36,502 nt of DNA from HGM04593 sp045634305 (GCA_045634305.1 JAZQZZ010000051.1:1-36502); one strand, 5' to 3'; positions 8,997 through 16,367 are shown, numbered from the stretch's first letter. Numbers and translations: made by a program. The notes: generated by a model not told the origin, from the sequence alone.

Positions 8997-9060
8997 TTGC
9001 ACATTTTGGTGTATATTGTGCAAGAAAATTTGTATTTTCGAAAAATAATATTGATATTTG
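8997..9060 (+). promoter_or_regulatory. Promoter and possible operator of synthetase 3
   Basis: TTTG at 9029-9032 and GATATTTG at 9053-9060 are 20 bp apart, matching Bacteroidetes promoter spacing. The -7 region (TTGATATTTGCA from 9051) is identical to one before synthetase 2. Just upstream, TTGCACA (8997-9003) and TGTGCAA (9017-9023) form a perfect dyad with a 13-bp spacer, a candidate operator. Confidence 0.5.
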
Positions 9061-9091
9061 CACAATCAAATCAATCACACAATCAAATACT

Positions 9092-10771
9092 ATGAGACAT
9101 TTTGTAAGCTATTTCAATGATTCTGTCAAAGCGCATTGGGATTTACCGGCTGTAACAAACTTCGGAAAAGAGACCTACACTTATGGTCAAATGGCCGAGC
9201 AGATAGCAAAATACCACATTCTATTTAGTGAGGCAGGCATTAAAAAAGGCGATAAAGTCGCTCTTTATGCACGTAATTCGGCCGAGTGGGTGATTGCCTA
9301 CTTTGCAACACTTACCTACGATGCTGTAACAGTTCCTTTCCTCCCCGATTTTATTCCTGCAGCTGTTGCAGAACTCGGTGCTTTCTCGGAGTGCAAACTC
9401 ATTATTGCCGACGATATTGCTATCAATGGTTTGAAGGAGGATGCAAAATATATTGCTCAATTGGAGGCAACAGCCGGTTTTTCCGGTATTCTCAAAATAA
9501 ATGATTTGAGTGTCGCTCATGCTACCGACAAGGTGTTGGCAGCAACACGCGAGGCCCTCGACGAACACTTTGCAAAACTCTATCCAAATGGCTTGAGCGC
9601 CGATTTGCTTGATTATTATCCCGAGGAGCGCGACATGGAGGCTATCGTCGAAATCAGCTTCACATCGGGTACAACAAGTGCTACATCAAAGGGAGTTGTC
9701 CTTCCTGCACGTTCATTGTCGGCAAACCTGGAGTTCGGCCGTCGCGTATTGCCTGCTACCCCGGGTGGAAATATCTTCGCGGTTCTCCCTATGGCTCACA
9801 TGTTCGGTCAGGCATTTGACGTGCTTTATCCTATAACCAGTGGCTCTCATGTATATGTTATGCCCGGTAAACCGTCACCGACACGTCTGATAAGCGGTTT
9901 GGGTACCGTGAGGCCATACATGTTCCTCACAGTGCCATTGGTTATAGAGAAAATCTTCAAGTCTAAGGTATTCCCTGTAACACGCAAAAATCCTGCCAAG
10001 TTCCTCTTGAAAATACCCGGACTCAGAAGGATTGTCCTTAACAAGATAAAGAGCTCGCTTCTGACAGCTTTTGGTAATAATTTCACTGTTGGTGTAATTA
10101 TCGGTGGTGCGGCTCTTAACCGCGAAGTCGAGGATTTGCTCAAACGAATGAAGTTCCCATATACAGTCGGTTATGGAATGACCGAGTGTGGTCCTATTAT
10201 ATCATATTGTGACAAGGCTGACTATGTGAAATACTCGTGTGGAAAGTATGTTGGTTCGGTGGATATCCGTATCGACTCATCAAATCCTCATCGAGTGCTT
10301 GGTGAAATTCAGGTAAAGGGCGATGCTACAATGCTGGGCTATTACAAGAACGAAGATGCTACATCGGCTGCCTTCACTAGCGATGGTTGGTTGAAGACCG
10401 GCGATATGGGTGTTATTGACCGCAGGGGCAATCTCTTTATCAAGGGTCGTTGCAAGAATATGATTCTAACAGCAAGTGGCCAGAATATCTATCCCGAGGA
10501 GATTGAGGACAAGATAAACAACCTGCCATATGTTCTTGAGTCATTGGTTGTCGGTCGCAAGAATGCTATTGTGGCACTTGTTGTTGCTGATTACGATGCT
10601 GGTAAGAAGGATGGTCTTGACGAAAAGGCTCTTGAGAAACTGGTAGATGAGAATGTTCTTGCCTTGAATTCTGAACTTGCAGCGTACAGCAAGATCGGTT
10701 ATACTGAGATTCGCCGTGAGGCATTTGAAAAGACTCCAAAGCAGAGTATCAGAAGATTTATGTATTCGTAA
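9092..10771 (+). CDS. AMP-dependent acyl-CoA synthetase, paralogue 3 of 3, last conserved Lys replaced by Arg
   Basis: A third 559-residue acyl-CoA synthetase, with the same lengthened P-loop as paralogue 2 (SFTSGTTSATSKGVV) and the same core motifs (GYGMTECGP, GWLKTGDMG, GRCKNMILTASGQNIYPEEIE). Two differences stand out. ILTGSGQN of the other copies is ILTASGQN here. The C-terminal tail is SIRRFMY rather than SIKRFMY or SIKRYMY, so residue 554 is Arg (codon AGA). That Lys may be the A10 adenylation lysine; long-chain ligases often have K-x-K-R here, and in this trio the first Lys is already Ser, so which residue is catalytic is uncertain. The enzyme may be slow, a thioesterification-only form, or fully active. 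It has its own promoter at 9029-9060 and a terminator at 10791. Confidence 0.87.
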   Translation: MRHFVSYFNDSVKAHWDLPAVTNFGKETYTYGQMAEQIAKYHILFSEAGIKKGDKVALYARNSAEWVIAYFATLTYDAVTVPFLPDFIPAAVAELGAFSECKLIIADDIAINGLKEDAKYIAQLEATAGFSGILKINDLSVAHATDKVLAATREALDEHFAKLYPNGLSADLLDYYPEERDMEAIVEISFTSGTTSATSKGVVLPARSLSANLEFGRRVLPATPGGNIFAVLPMAHMFGQAFDVLYPITSGSHVYVMPGKPSPTRLISGLGTVRPYMFLTVPLVIEKIFKSKVFPVTRKNPAKFLLKIPGLRRIVLNKIKSSLLTAFGNNFTVGVIIGGAALNREVEDLLKRMKFPYTVGYGMTECGPIISYCDKADYVKYSCGKYVGSVDIRIDSSNPHRVLGEIQVKGDATMLGYYKNEDATSAAFTSDGWLKTGDMGVIDRRGNLFIKGRCKNMILTASGQNIYPEEIEDKINNLPYVLESLVVGRKNAIVALVVADYDAGKKDGLDEKALEKLVDENVLALNSELAAYSKIGYTEIRREAFEKTPKQSIRRFMYS

Positions 10772-10790
10772 AGAATTTTTACCATATTGC

Positions 10791-10825
10791 AACGCTCCGA
10801 ACCATCAGGTTCGGAGCGTTTATTT
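10791..10825 (+). terminator. Rho-independent terminator after synthetase 3
   Basis: A 13-bp perfect stem, AACGCTCCGAACC (10791-10803) with GGTTCGGAGCGTT (10808-10820), a 4-nt loop ATCA, then TATTTTA. Confidence 0.9.
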
Positions 10826-10866
10826 TATACGTTATTTGATGAAATGGCTGTTGTGGGTGAAACTTT

Positions 10867-10897
10867 TTTGATGTATCGCCATAAAATCTTACCTTTG
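10867..10897 (+). promoter_or_regulatory. Promoter of the nitrilase-type amidase gene
   Basis: TTTG (10867-10870), 19 bp, TACCTTTG (10890-10897): an exact fit to the Bacteroidetes promoter consensus, about 22 bp before the start codon. Confidence 0.75.
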
Positions 10898-10919
10898 TCG
10901 TTGATATAAGGAACTGATT

Positions 10920-11657
10920 ATGAAAATTACAATTTTACAGCAGGATATAGCCTGGAAGGATGTTGACGCAAATGTTGCCAATCTTGAAAAACTTGTCGCA
11001 AATGCCGAAAATGCCGACCTTTATCTCTTTCCCGAGATGTGTTCAACAGGTTTCTGCATGCAGCCACAGGGTGTTGCCGAGGATGTTGACGGTGCAACAC
11101 TTCAGTTGATGAAGCGCCTTGCTGTGGAGTATGACGCAGCCATGGTTGTGCCTGTGATGACGCACGAGAGTGGCAAATACTATAACCGTATGTACTTCAT
11201 TACCCCCGATGGCGTGCAGGGACAATATGACAAGAACAACCTCTTTGAATACAGTGGTGAGGATAAGGTCTTTACCCATGGCACTGAAGCCGTCATTTGG
11301 CTGTGGCGTGGAGTGCGTTTCCGTCCGGCAATATGTTACGACTTGCGCTTTCCTGCATTCCTTTACAACAGGGCACAGTATGATGTCCTGCTTATATCGG
11401 CCAACTTCCCAGACAGCCGCCTGCTTGCTTGGGATACGCTGGTGCGTGCACGTGCCATTGAGAACATCTGTTATGTAGCGGCAAGCAATCGTGTTGGTGC
11501 CGATGAGTATGGTACATACATGGGACATAGCGTTATATTGAGCCCTTACGGACAGACACTCGCAGCCTGCAACGACAACGAGCAGGGCAGTGCAACGGTT
11601 ACGCTTGACGATGAGATGTTGCAGAAGATACGTGTAATGCAGCAGTTCAATAAGTAA
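10920..11657 (+). CDS. Nitrilase-superfamily amidase, omega-amidase (YafV/Nit2) type
   Basis: A 245-residue carbon-nitrogen hydrolase. The catalytic triad is visible: Glu39 in FPEMCSTGF, Lys105 in YDKNNLF and Cys139 in ICYDLRFP. The length and the DLRFP and RARAIEN context fit the omega-amidase branch (YafV/Nit2/MtnU), which hydrolyses 2-oxoglutaramate or 2-oxosuccinamate to the keto acid and ammonia. The related Nit1-type deaminated-glutathione amidase is the main alternative. The family is secure; the substrate is inferred. It is a cytosolic protein with no signal peptide. It has a near-perfect own promoter at 10867, and the next gene is convergent, so it appears monocistronic. Confidence 0.85.
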   Translation: MKITILQQDIAWKDVDANVANLEKLVANAENADLYLFPEMCSTGFCMQPQGVAEDVDGATLQLMKRLAVEYDAAMVVPVMTHESGKYYNRMYFITPDGVQGQYDKNNLFEYSGEDKVFTHGTEAVIWLWRGVRFRPAICYDLRFPAFLYNRAQYDVLLISANFPDSRLLAWDTLVRARAIENICYVAASNRVGADEYGTYMGHSVILSPYGQTLAACNDNEQGSATVTLDDEMLQKIRVMQQFNK

Positions 11658-11701
11658 ATGATTCAAAATTTTTGTTCATTTCCTTGCATTGCAGTAAGAC
11701 A

Positions 11702-12163
11702 TTATTCACTATCTATTATTTTGTTATATTCCGGTATCTCCTGTAGAAAGGTAAATGTGTTGTTTGTGTAGTCCATCTTGCAGCAGTAGTGTTGCAGGCC
11801 ATTGCTCACAATCAGGTAATCAACCTTTAGGATAAGGTTGTAGCGCGAAATCTGTGCAAAGACATCTTTTGTAATCTTCACACTCGGAGCCTTGTATTCA
11901 ATAATCACTCGTGGTTTCAGTGTCTTGTCATATACCACGGTATCGCAGCGGCGGTTCATTCCGTTGAGTGTTATGGCAATTTCGTTTCCCATTAACGCAG
12001 CAGAGTAACCCTTATACTCTAGCAGATAATGTACAAAATGCTGTCGCACCCACTCTTCGGGTGTGAGCGCAACATAGCAACGGCGCAGTGTATCAAAAAT
12101 TAGCCTCTTGCCGTCGTTTATGGTTATTTTTGTGTCGTATGCCGGTAGGTTAAGTGCGAGCAT
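11702..12163 (-). CDS. Stand-alone type I restriction HsdR N-terminal-like nuclease domain protein
   Basis: A 153-residue protein resembling the isolated N-terminal domain of HsdR (HSDR_N_2 type), without helicase or methylase partners nearby. It keeps a PD-(D/E)XK-like core: Asp74 in RRCDTVVYD, and Glu89-Tyr-Lys91 in VIIEYKAP, followed by the helix DVFAQISRYNL. The start is set at MLALNLPAYD (12163). An upstream in-frame ATG at 12211 would add 16 residues, but those look unlike the family N-terminus and approach the divergent holA promoter. Such solo genes are common next to holA in Bacteroidetes in my recollection. Function is unknown; a role in DNA repair or processing is a guess, since a complete restriction system is absent. 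Confidence 0.75.
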   Translation of the reverse strand: MLALNLPAYDTKITINDGKRLIFDTLRRCYVALTPEEWVRQHFVHYLLEYKGYSAALMGNEIAITLNGMNRRCDTVVYDKTLKPRVIIEYKAPSVKITKDVFAQISRYNLILKVDYLIVSNGLQHYCCKMDYTNNTFTFLQEIPEYNKIIDSE

Positions 12164-12222
12164 TTTATTATCTTTATATAAGATAGGAAACGGCTCGGGA
12201 TAAAAAAACAAATGACTTTATT

Positions 12223-12253
12223 TTTGTTCTTCGCTCGCCTTTCACTATCTTTG
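12223..12253 (+). promoter_or_regulatory. Promoter of holA
   Basis: TTTG (12223-12226), 19 bp, TATCTTTG (12246-12253): an exact Bacteroidetes-type promoter. The implied leader is about 50 nt. It lies between divergent holA and the HsdR-N-like gene. Confidence 0.75.
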
Positions 12254-12310
12254 TAAATTGTGCGCAAAGATAGACTTTTTTATCGGGAAATTGCGTCAAT
12301 GTGAAAAATT

Positions 12311-13324
12311 ATGGCAAAATATACTTACGAATCAATAATGTCGGAACTCAAATCGGGTGTATACCGTCCCATATACTACCTTATGGGCGAGGAGGGTTAC
12401 TACACCGACAGGATTACCGACTACATAATAGAGAATTCCCTTACCGAGGTTGAACGTGATTTTAACCTCACGGTGTTCTATGGTCTGGAGACCGATATCG
12501 ATACCGTTATAACTGCTGCCAAGCGTTTTCCAATGATGGCGGAGCGTCAGGTCATTGTGGTGCGCGAGGCGCAGCTGCTCAAGAATATCGACAATCTGCT
12601 TTTCTATCTGCAGAACCCTCAACCCACAACAGTGCTTGTCTTTGCGCACAAGAACGGTTCGATAGACAAACGCAAGAAGGTGGCTGCCGAACTGGAGCGC
12701 AATGGAGTAGTACTCGATTCCAAAAAAGTGAAGGATGACTTTCTGCCTTCATTTATCAACACGTGCATGCGTGAGAAAGGGCTCACTGCCGATAACAAAT
12801 CGGTGCAGATGATGCGTGAGTCAATCGGTGCCGACCTTGCCCGCATTGCCGGCGAGATTGACAAACTTGCAATAGCCATGCCGCAAGGTACAACAGTAAT
12901 AACTCCCGAGCTTGTTGAGGAGCACATAGGTATAAGCAAGGAATACAATAACTTTGAGTTGCAGAATGCTTTGGTCAACAAGGATATCTACAAGGCAAAC
13001 AAGATAATAAATTATTTTGCACAGAACCCCAAGAAAAACCCCATTCAGATGACTTTGGCGCTGCTCTTCAGCTTTTTCTCAAATGTGATGATGAGCTACT
13101 ATGCTCCCGACAAGAGCGAGCGCGGCGTGGCCGAATTTCTTGGCCTTCGCAGTACATGGGGTGTCGGCGATTATATAAAGGCAATGCGCAACTACAAGGC
13201 GCTGCACGTGATGGAGATACTTCATCTCATTCGCCTTGCCGATGCGCAGTCAAAAGGCGCCGAAGGCCCGCAGATGCCCGATGGGGAAATAATGCGTGAA
13301 CTGTTGTATAAGATTCTGCATTAA
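12311..13324 (+). CDS. holA: DNA polymerase III subunit delta
   Basis: A 337-residue clamp-loader delta subunit, which opens the beta clamp during its loading onto DNA. The N-terminus has the HolA pattern YESIMSELKSGVYRPIYYLMGEEGYYTDRI (broken across residues 4-33: YESIMSELK and PIYYLMGEEGYY are the diagnostic parts). The middle has RFPMMAERQVIVVREAQLL and the later EEHIGISKEYNNFELQNAL, both typical of this family. As usual for delta it has an AAA+ fold with a degenerate P-loop. The length is normal. It is transcribed from 12223-12253 and is followed 19 bp later by a PD-(D/E)XK nuclease gene, probably in the same transcript. Confidence 0.93.
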   Translation: MAKYTYESIMSELKSGVYRPIYYLMGEEGYYTDRITDYIIENSLTEVERDFNLTVFYGLETDIDTVITAAKRFPMMAERQVIVVREAQLLKNIDNLLFYLQNPQPTTVLVFAHKNGSIDKRKKVAAELERNGVVLDSKKVKDDFLPSFINTCMREKGLTADNKSVQMMRESIGADLARIAGEIDKLAIAMPQGTTVITPELVEEHIGISKEYNNFELQNALVNKDIYKANKIINYFAQNPKKNPIQMTLALLFSFFSNVMMSYYAPDKSERGVAEFLGLRSTWGVGDYIKAMRNYKALHVMEILHLIRLADAQSKGAEGPQMPDGEIMRELLYKILH

Positions 13325-13343
13325 AAAGAAAAAACACAAAACA

Positions 13344-14126
13344 ATGATAAACAGAAATTTGGATGGCTCGGATATCACTTTCGGGCAAGATGGAAAATTG
13401 GAGTTCAACGAAGAGGCACACCGCTATTCGCTCAATGGCGTGGAGTTCCGTTCGGTGAGCAACGTGGTCGGCATGTTCTTCCGCGAGTTCGATGCAATGG
13501 GCATCAGCCTCAAAAAATGTTTTGGCAATGAAACTGAGGCTGCCAAGCTACGCGAGGTGTGGGAGAGTAAAGGCGCAATTGCCAGCCAGGCCGGCACATT
13601 TGTGCACAAACAGATTGAGGATTACCTAAACGGCAAGCAGACCCCCGATTTGCTTTGCGATGTAAGTTACAATGGCAAATATGTGAAGGTGAATGAAACT
13701 GTTGACATATCACGCGAGTGGAGTTACTTCAAGTCATTTGAGAGAAATACACCGTTTCAACCGTTCCGCACCGAGTGGAGAGTCTATGATGCCGATGCAC
13801 GCATTGCCGGCACGCTCGACTTTGTTTGCTGCTGCCCCGATGGTACATACGAGATTTATGACTGGAAACGCAGCAACAAGATTGACCCTACCGAGCGTAA
13901 CCCCTGGGCCAATGGCTTGAACGGTCTTGAACACCTTACCGATACATCCTACAGCCACTACTGCCTGCAGCAGAATCTCTATCGCTATATGATTGAGAAG
14001 AACTACGGCATAAAGATTAGCCGCATGAACCTCGTTGTTCTGCATCCCGAATTGTCCACATACAAGGTTGTGCCTGTGCCGGTAATGGAAAGGGAAATCA
14101 ATGTTATATTGAATAAAATAAAGTGA
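13344..14126 (+). CDS. PD-(D/E)XK superfamily nuclease, RecB/Cas4-like
   Basis: A 260-residue protein with the full RecB-type exonuclease motif set: His88 in AGTFVHKQIEDYL, Glu144 in RTEWRVYD, Asp159 in IAGTLDFV, Asp173-Trp-Lys175 in YDWKRSNKI, and Gln210/Tyr213 in CLQQNLYRYMIE. This order matches the AddB/RecB/lambda-exonuclease-like nuclease family, so activity on DNA ends is likely. No cysteines for a Cas4-type Fe-S cluster are arranged around the domain. The start is placed at 13344 (MINRNLDGSD). An in-frame ATG at 13296 lies inside holA and would add a lysine-rich stretch read from the holA end. It follows holA by 19 bp and is closed by a terminator at 14180, suggesting a two-gene operon. 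Confidence 0.8.
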   Translation: MINRNLDGSDITFGQDGKLEFNEEAHRYSLNGVEFRSVSNVVGMFFREFDAMGISLKKCFGNETEAAKLREVWESKGAIASQAGTFVHKQIEDYLNGKQTPDLLCDVSYNGKYVKVNETVDISREWSYFKSFERNTPFQPFRTEWRVYDADARIAGTLDFVCCCPDGTYEIYDWKRSNKIDPTERNPWANGLNGLEHLTDTSYSHYCLQQNLYRYMIEKNYGIKISRMNLVVLHPELSTYKVVPVPVMEREINVILNKIK

Positions 14127-14179
14127 TAGACTACGGTTACGATAAATGTCATAAACGACAAACGGATTTCAAATAACAA

Positions 14180-14213
14180 AAGCGTGTCATTTAAGTGGCA
14201 CGCTTTATTTTTT
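14180..14213 (+). terminator. Terminator of the holA-nuclease unit
   Basis: AAGCGTGTCA (14180-14189) pairs with TGGCACGCTT (14196-14205), one G-T wobble, 6-nt loop, then a T-rich tail. Confidence 0.85.
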
Positions 14214-14277
14214 AGATACTTCACTGCCTACAGTATGAACATTGCACGGTGGCGAACACCGGTTCGTCTCTGCCGGT

Positions 14278-14424
14278 TTACTGCATAAACTCAATGCTGC
14301 GCTTAACAAAGTTGTCCAATGCCTCGCCTGTGGGCATGCTTTTTGCAGGCAGGGTGATGTCAATGAGCTGCTTTATGGTGTTGTTAATGTCGGTAGTATT
14401 GGTCAATTTTTCTTCAAGATTCTT
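14278..14424 (-). pseudogene. Remnant of an htpG 3' end
   Basis: Translated on the minus strand, this segment gives 48 residues and a TAA stop, ending IKQLIDITL...NFVKRSIEFMQ. It aligns without gaps to the end of the intact HtpG encoded at 16368-18416 (VKQLIDITL...NFVKRSIELMK): 24 of the last 34 residues are identical. An in-frame TAG at 14425-14427 and the loss of similarity beyond it define its upstream end. It lacks a start and everything but the last 7% of the protein, so it is not a gene. The divergence shows it is not a fresh duplicate. Its place, with the AraC/small-protein islet between it and htpG, suggests a displaced or duplicated htpG tail. Confidence 0.85.
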
Positions 14425-14441
14425 CTAAAGTTCCTATAAAT

Positions 14442-14475
14442 TTTGTCTTTATTTGTTCAATTCTTCCAAACTTTG
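14442..14475 (+). promoter_or_regulatory. Possible promoter of the AraC-family gene
   Basis: TTTG (14442-14445) and AAACTTTG (14468-14475) are 22 bp apart, a loose match to the Bacteroidetes consensus, ending 9 bp before the start codon. It lies just outside the htpG remnant. Confidence 0.3.
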
Positions 14476-14484
14476 TAAATTTGA

Positions 14485-15306
14485 ATGGTTATGTTGAAGG
14501 ATATAGAACTATTGGATGGTGGAAGTATCTTGAAGGGTCTCCGCTTCCCGCATAAGATAAATAAAGTGACTCAGATAGTAATCACTGCCGGGCAGTTCTC
14601 ATGTCTGGTGGATTTTCATATATGGTCATTGAAGGCTCCTGCAGTAGCTCTTTTCCTGCCCGGTCAGGTGGTCGAGTCGATAGAACTTGATAAGGAATTT
14701 GCCGGATTCGGCATGGCTATGAATCCTGAATTTACAGATTCGTTGAATCTGCCCATCAGTCTGCAAGAAAGGCTCTTTATCAAGTATACGCAGTTCTATA
14801 GTGTTTCGGGAGAGGTCATTGATGTCCTTATATCTCTATACAAACAGCTCTCAAGCCTGATGAATCAGCATGACAATCCATACCGTGACGAAATAATAAG
14901 ACATCTATTTTCTGCTTATTATTTTGGCCTTGGATATTATATGCATGGTCTTCAGAGTCAGCCATCGGCTATGACGTCCCAGCAGGAGAAATGTGAGAAT
15001 TTCATGTCTCTTGTAGTAGAGAATTTCAAGACTCAGAGAGATATAGGCTTTTATGCAGACAAACTTTGCATGACAAGCAAATATCTATCTACTTTGCTTA
15101 AGCAGGAAACCGGCATGACAGCTCTTGATTGGATAGAAAAGCATGTGGTACTATATGCCAAGAGCTGTCTTTCATCAACATCTATGACTATACAGGAAAT
15201 TAGTGACGAACTGAATTTTCCATCACAGTCTGTATTTGGAAAATATTTCAAAAGGGTTGAAGGTGTCTCCCCAAAAGCATACCGTCAGTCCTTGTTGAAA
15301 GACTGA
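14485..15306 (+). CDS. AraC-family transcriptional regulator
   Basis: A 273-residue regulator with an N-terminal cupin-like sensing region (about 15-100, with FHIWSLKAPAVALFLPGQ) and a C-terminal AraC double helix-turn-helix. The first helix-turn-helix is near DIGFYADKLCMTSKYLSTLLKQ (about 187-208; key residues Y190, L194, Y201, L202). The second is TIQEISDELNFP and QSVFGKYFKR followed by GVSPKAYRQ (about 235-268). It probably responds to a small ligand and binds nearby promoters. It is convergent with the two small genes on the other strand, which are natural candidate targets, though this is inference. The start may be 14485 or the in-frame ATG at 14491. It lies in the segment between the htpG remnant and intact htpG. 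Confidence 0.87.
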   Translation: MVMLKDIELLDGGSILKGLRFPHKINKVTQIVITAGQFSCLVDFHIWSLKAPAVALFLPGQVVESIELDKEFAGFGMAMNPEFTDSLNLPISLQERLFIKYTQFYSVSGEVIDVLISLYKQLSSLMNQHDNPYRDEIIRHLFSAYYFGLGYYMHGLQSQPSAMTSQQEKCENFMSLVVENFKTQRDIGFYADKLCMTSKYLSTLLKQETGMTALDWIEKHVVLYAKSCLSSTSMTIQEISDELNFPSQSVFGKYFKRVEGVSPKAYRQSLLKD

Positions 15307-15310
15307 CGGT
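15281..15310 (+). terminator. Inverted repeat across the AraC stop codon
   Basis: ACCGTCAGTC (15281-15290) and GACTGACGGT (15301-15310) form a perfect 10-bp stem with a 10-nt loop, and the TGA stop sits in the right arm. There is no T-run, so it is either a weak terminator or an mRNA 3' end stabiliser. Confidence 0.45.
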
Positions 15311-15380
15311 AATGTTATATAATCTCAGCAATGAGATGCCCCGAAGAGTGCTCATAGCAACAGCTGTCTTTGATTACTGT

Positions 15381-15722
15381 TTACATGAACGGATGTCTGA
15401 AATGCAGATAATCCTCGATGAAATTATTGATGAATGCTGTGATATCTTCGCAGCTGCACATATCCTCCATGTACTCAACAGAAATTTTATTCTTCCAATA
15501 CGAGACCTCTATCATATTCCTCGCTTCTCTCATGCTTGTTCTCTTGCCTGGGTAGTTCATAACCGGAGGAGGCGAAACAACATTGTCAATCGTCATCATC
15601 TTTCCTTTGACTTCAAGCACCCTTTTATTCAGAAACGGCATTCTAACGAATGTTTGCCTCAATCCATACATCAAGCAGACATGATGAAGAGGTTCTTCAA
15701 ATATTACCGTCAATTTCTTCAT
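15381..15722 (-). CDS. Hypothetical protein, 113 residues
   Basis: A 113-residue frame I do not recognise. It begins MKKLTVIFEEPLHHVCLMYG and has an acidic, aromatic C-terminal half (YWKNKISVEYMEDMCSCEDI, then FINNFIEDYL). It has no signal peptide, no clear transmembrane segment and no familiar motif. Its composition is protein-like, and it starts 66 bp after the stop of the 11-residue-repeat protein on the same strand, so the two may be cotranscribed. An overlapping plus-strand frame at 15312-15728 has poorer composition and no obvious start signal. The gene belongs to the islet between the htpG remnant and htpG. Moderate confidence that it is a real gene. Confidence 0.5.
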   Translation of the reverse strand: MKKLTVIFEEPLHHVCLMYGLRQTFVRMPFLNKRVLEVKGKMMTIDNVVSPPPVMNYPGKRTSMREARNMIEVSYWKNKISVEYMEDMCSCEDITAFINNFIEDYLHFRHPFM

Positions 15723-15788
15723 TTTTGATTACTTTTCGTCTAGTCAAATCTCTCAGTCTTTTGAGCCATTCCCCTTGTTTACATGCTG

Positions 15789-15974
15789 TCATTTTTCTGT
15801 TTCGTCTCTTTCTTCAAGGAACTTTTCAACGAATTTGTCCTCGATTTTCTGGTATGTGCCAACTACAGCATCCTCAATCTTTTGATAAGTTCCTACTACT
15901 GTGTCCTCAATCTTCTGATAAGTACCTACTACTGTGTCCTCAATCTTTGTCTTCTTTGGTTTAAGTGTTGCCAT
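15789..15974 (-). CDS. Small protein of 11-residue (hendecad) repeats
   Basis: A 61-residue protein built from three near-identical 11-residue units, KIEDTVVGTYQ / KIEDTVVGTYQ / KIEDAVVGTYQ (residues 10-42), and a fourth partial unit KIEDKFVEKF. The N-terminus is basic (MATLKPKKTK) and the C-terminus acidic (LEERDETEK). An 11-residue period with V, I and Y on one face is typical of amphipathic helices such as those of LEA-3 proteins and apolipoproteins, which suggests membrane-surface or coiled-coil binding. I recall similar short repeat proteins in other Bacteroidetes, but no known function. A TAACTTTG -7 box on the same strand lies at 16079-16086. The 113-residue gene follows and AraC is convergent. 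Confidence 0.7.
   Translation of the reverse strand: MATLKPKKTKIEDTVVGTYQKIEDTVVGTYQKIEDAVVGTYQKIEDKFVEKFLEERDETEK
15849..15947 (-). repeat. Three 33-bp tandem repeats within the small-protein gene
   Basis: Three consecutive 33-bp units encode residues 10-42 of the small protein. They differ by only a few bases, so unit number could change by slippage or recombination while keeping the frame. Confidence 0.85.
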
Positions 15975-16309
15975 AATTAATTTGGTATTAGAATGTATAT
16001 GTTACTGATAGTTTTACATTATGTGCAAAAAAAAGCTAAAAATCTTTTCATCTCTTTACTGTTTTAATTTTACGCTTGCAAAGTTATGGCAAGGAAATGA
16101 GATTGATTTTTCAGAAAAACCGATAAATTGGTCAGATTTGCCGAAATTGTTATGTTGGTAACTATCTGCTCTTTAACTGTTTGGAATATTAAACCAATCC
16201 AATGGCAAAACGGCCCAACTTTATAGAATTTATGTTTGTCCATCTGTAAGTCAAATGAACCATTTTGCTTGAGTCGTATATGATAGGATATATGGAACTA
16301 AACAAAACA
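15975..16309. promoter_or_regulatory. Intergenic region with -7 box of the small-protein gene
   Basis: On the minus strand TAACTTTG (16086-16079) exactly matches TAnnTTTG and is followed by CA, as before the decarboxylase gene. It lies about 105 bp upstream of the small-protein start. No good -33 element and no further gene are seen in this stretch. Confidence 0.4.
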
Positions 16310-16349
16310 GAAGTGAGTCCTAAAATTCGAGAACTTTAGGACTCACTTC
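16310..16349 (-). terminator. Terminator of htpG
   Basis: A 15-bp perfect stem (16310-16324 with 16335-16349, loop of 10 nt) lies 18 bp beyond the htpG stop. Read on the minus strand it is followed by TGTTTTGTTT. Confidence 0.85.
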
Positions 16350-16367
16350 AATGCCTTTTCAATATTC

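Noticed and set aside
5174..10771. Adenylation genes as part of a peptide-synthetase cluster
   Set aside because: No condensation, carrier or thioesterase domains or genes are present; sequence motifs fit acyl-CoA ligases.
11702..12163. Complete type I restriction system
   Set aside because: Only an HsdR N-terminal-like domain is present; there is no helicase region, HsdM or HsdS nearby.
14242..14439. A 65-residue plus-strand frame
   Set aside because: The opposite strand encodes the htpG tail remnant; the plus frame is its mirror.
15312..15728. A 138-residue plus-strand frame after AraC
   Set aside because: It overlaps the minus-strand 113-residue frame, which has better composition and a plausible operon context. 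Not fully excluded.
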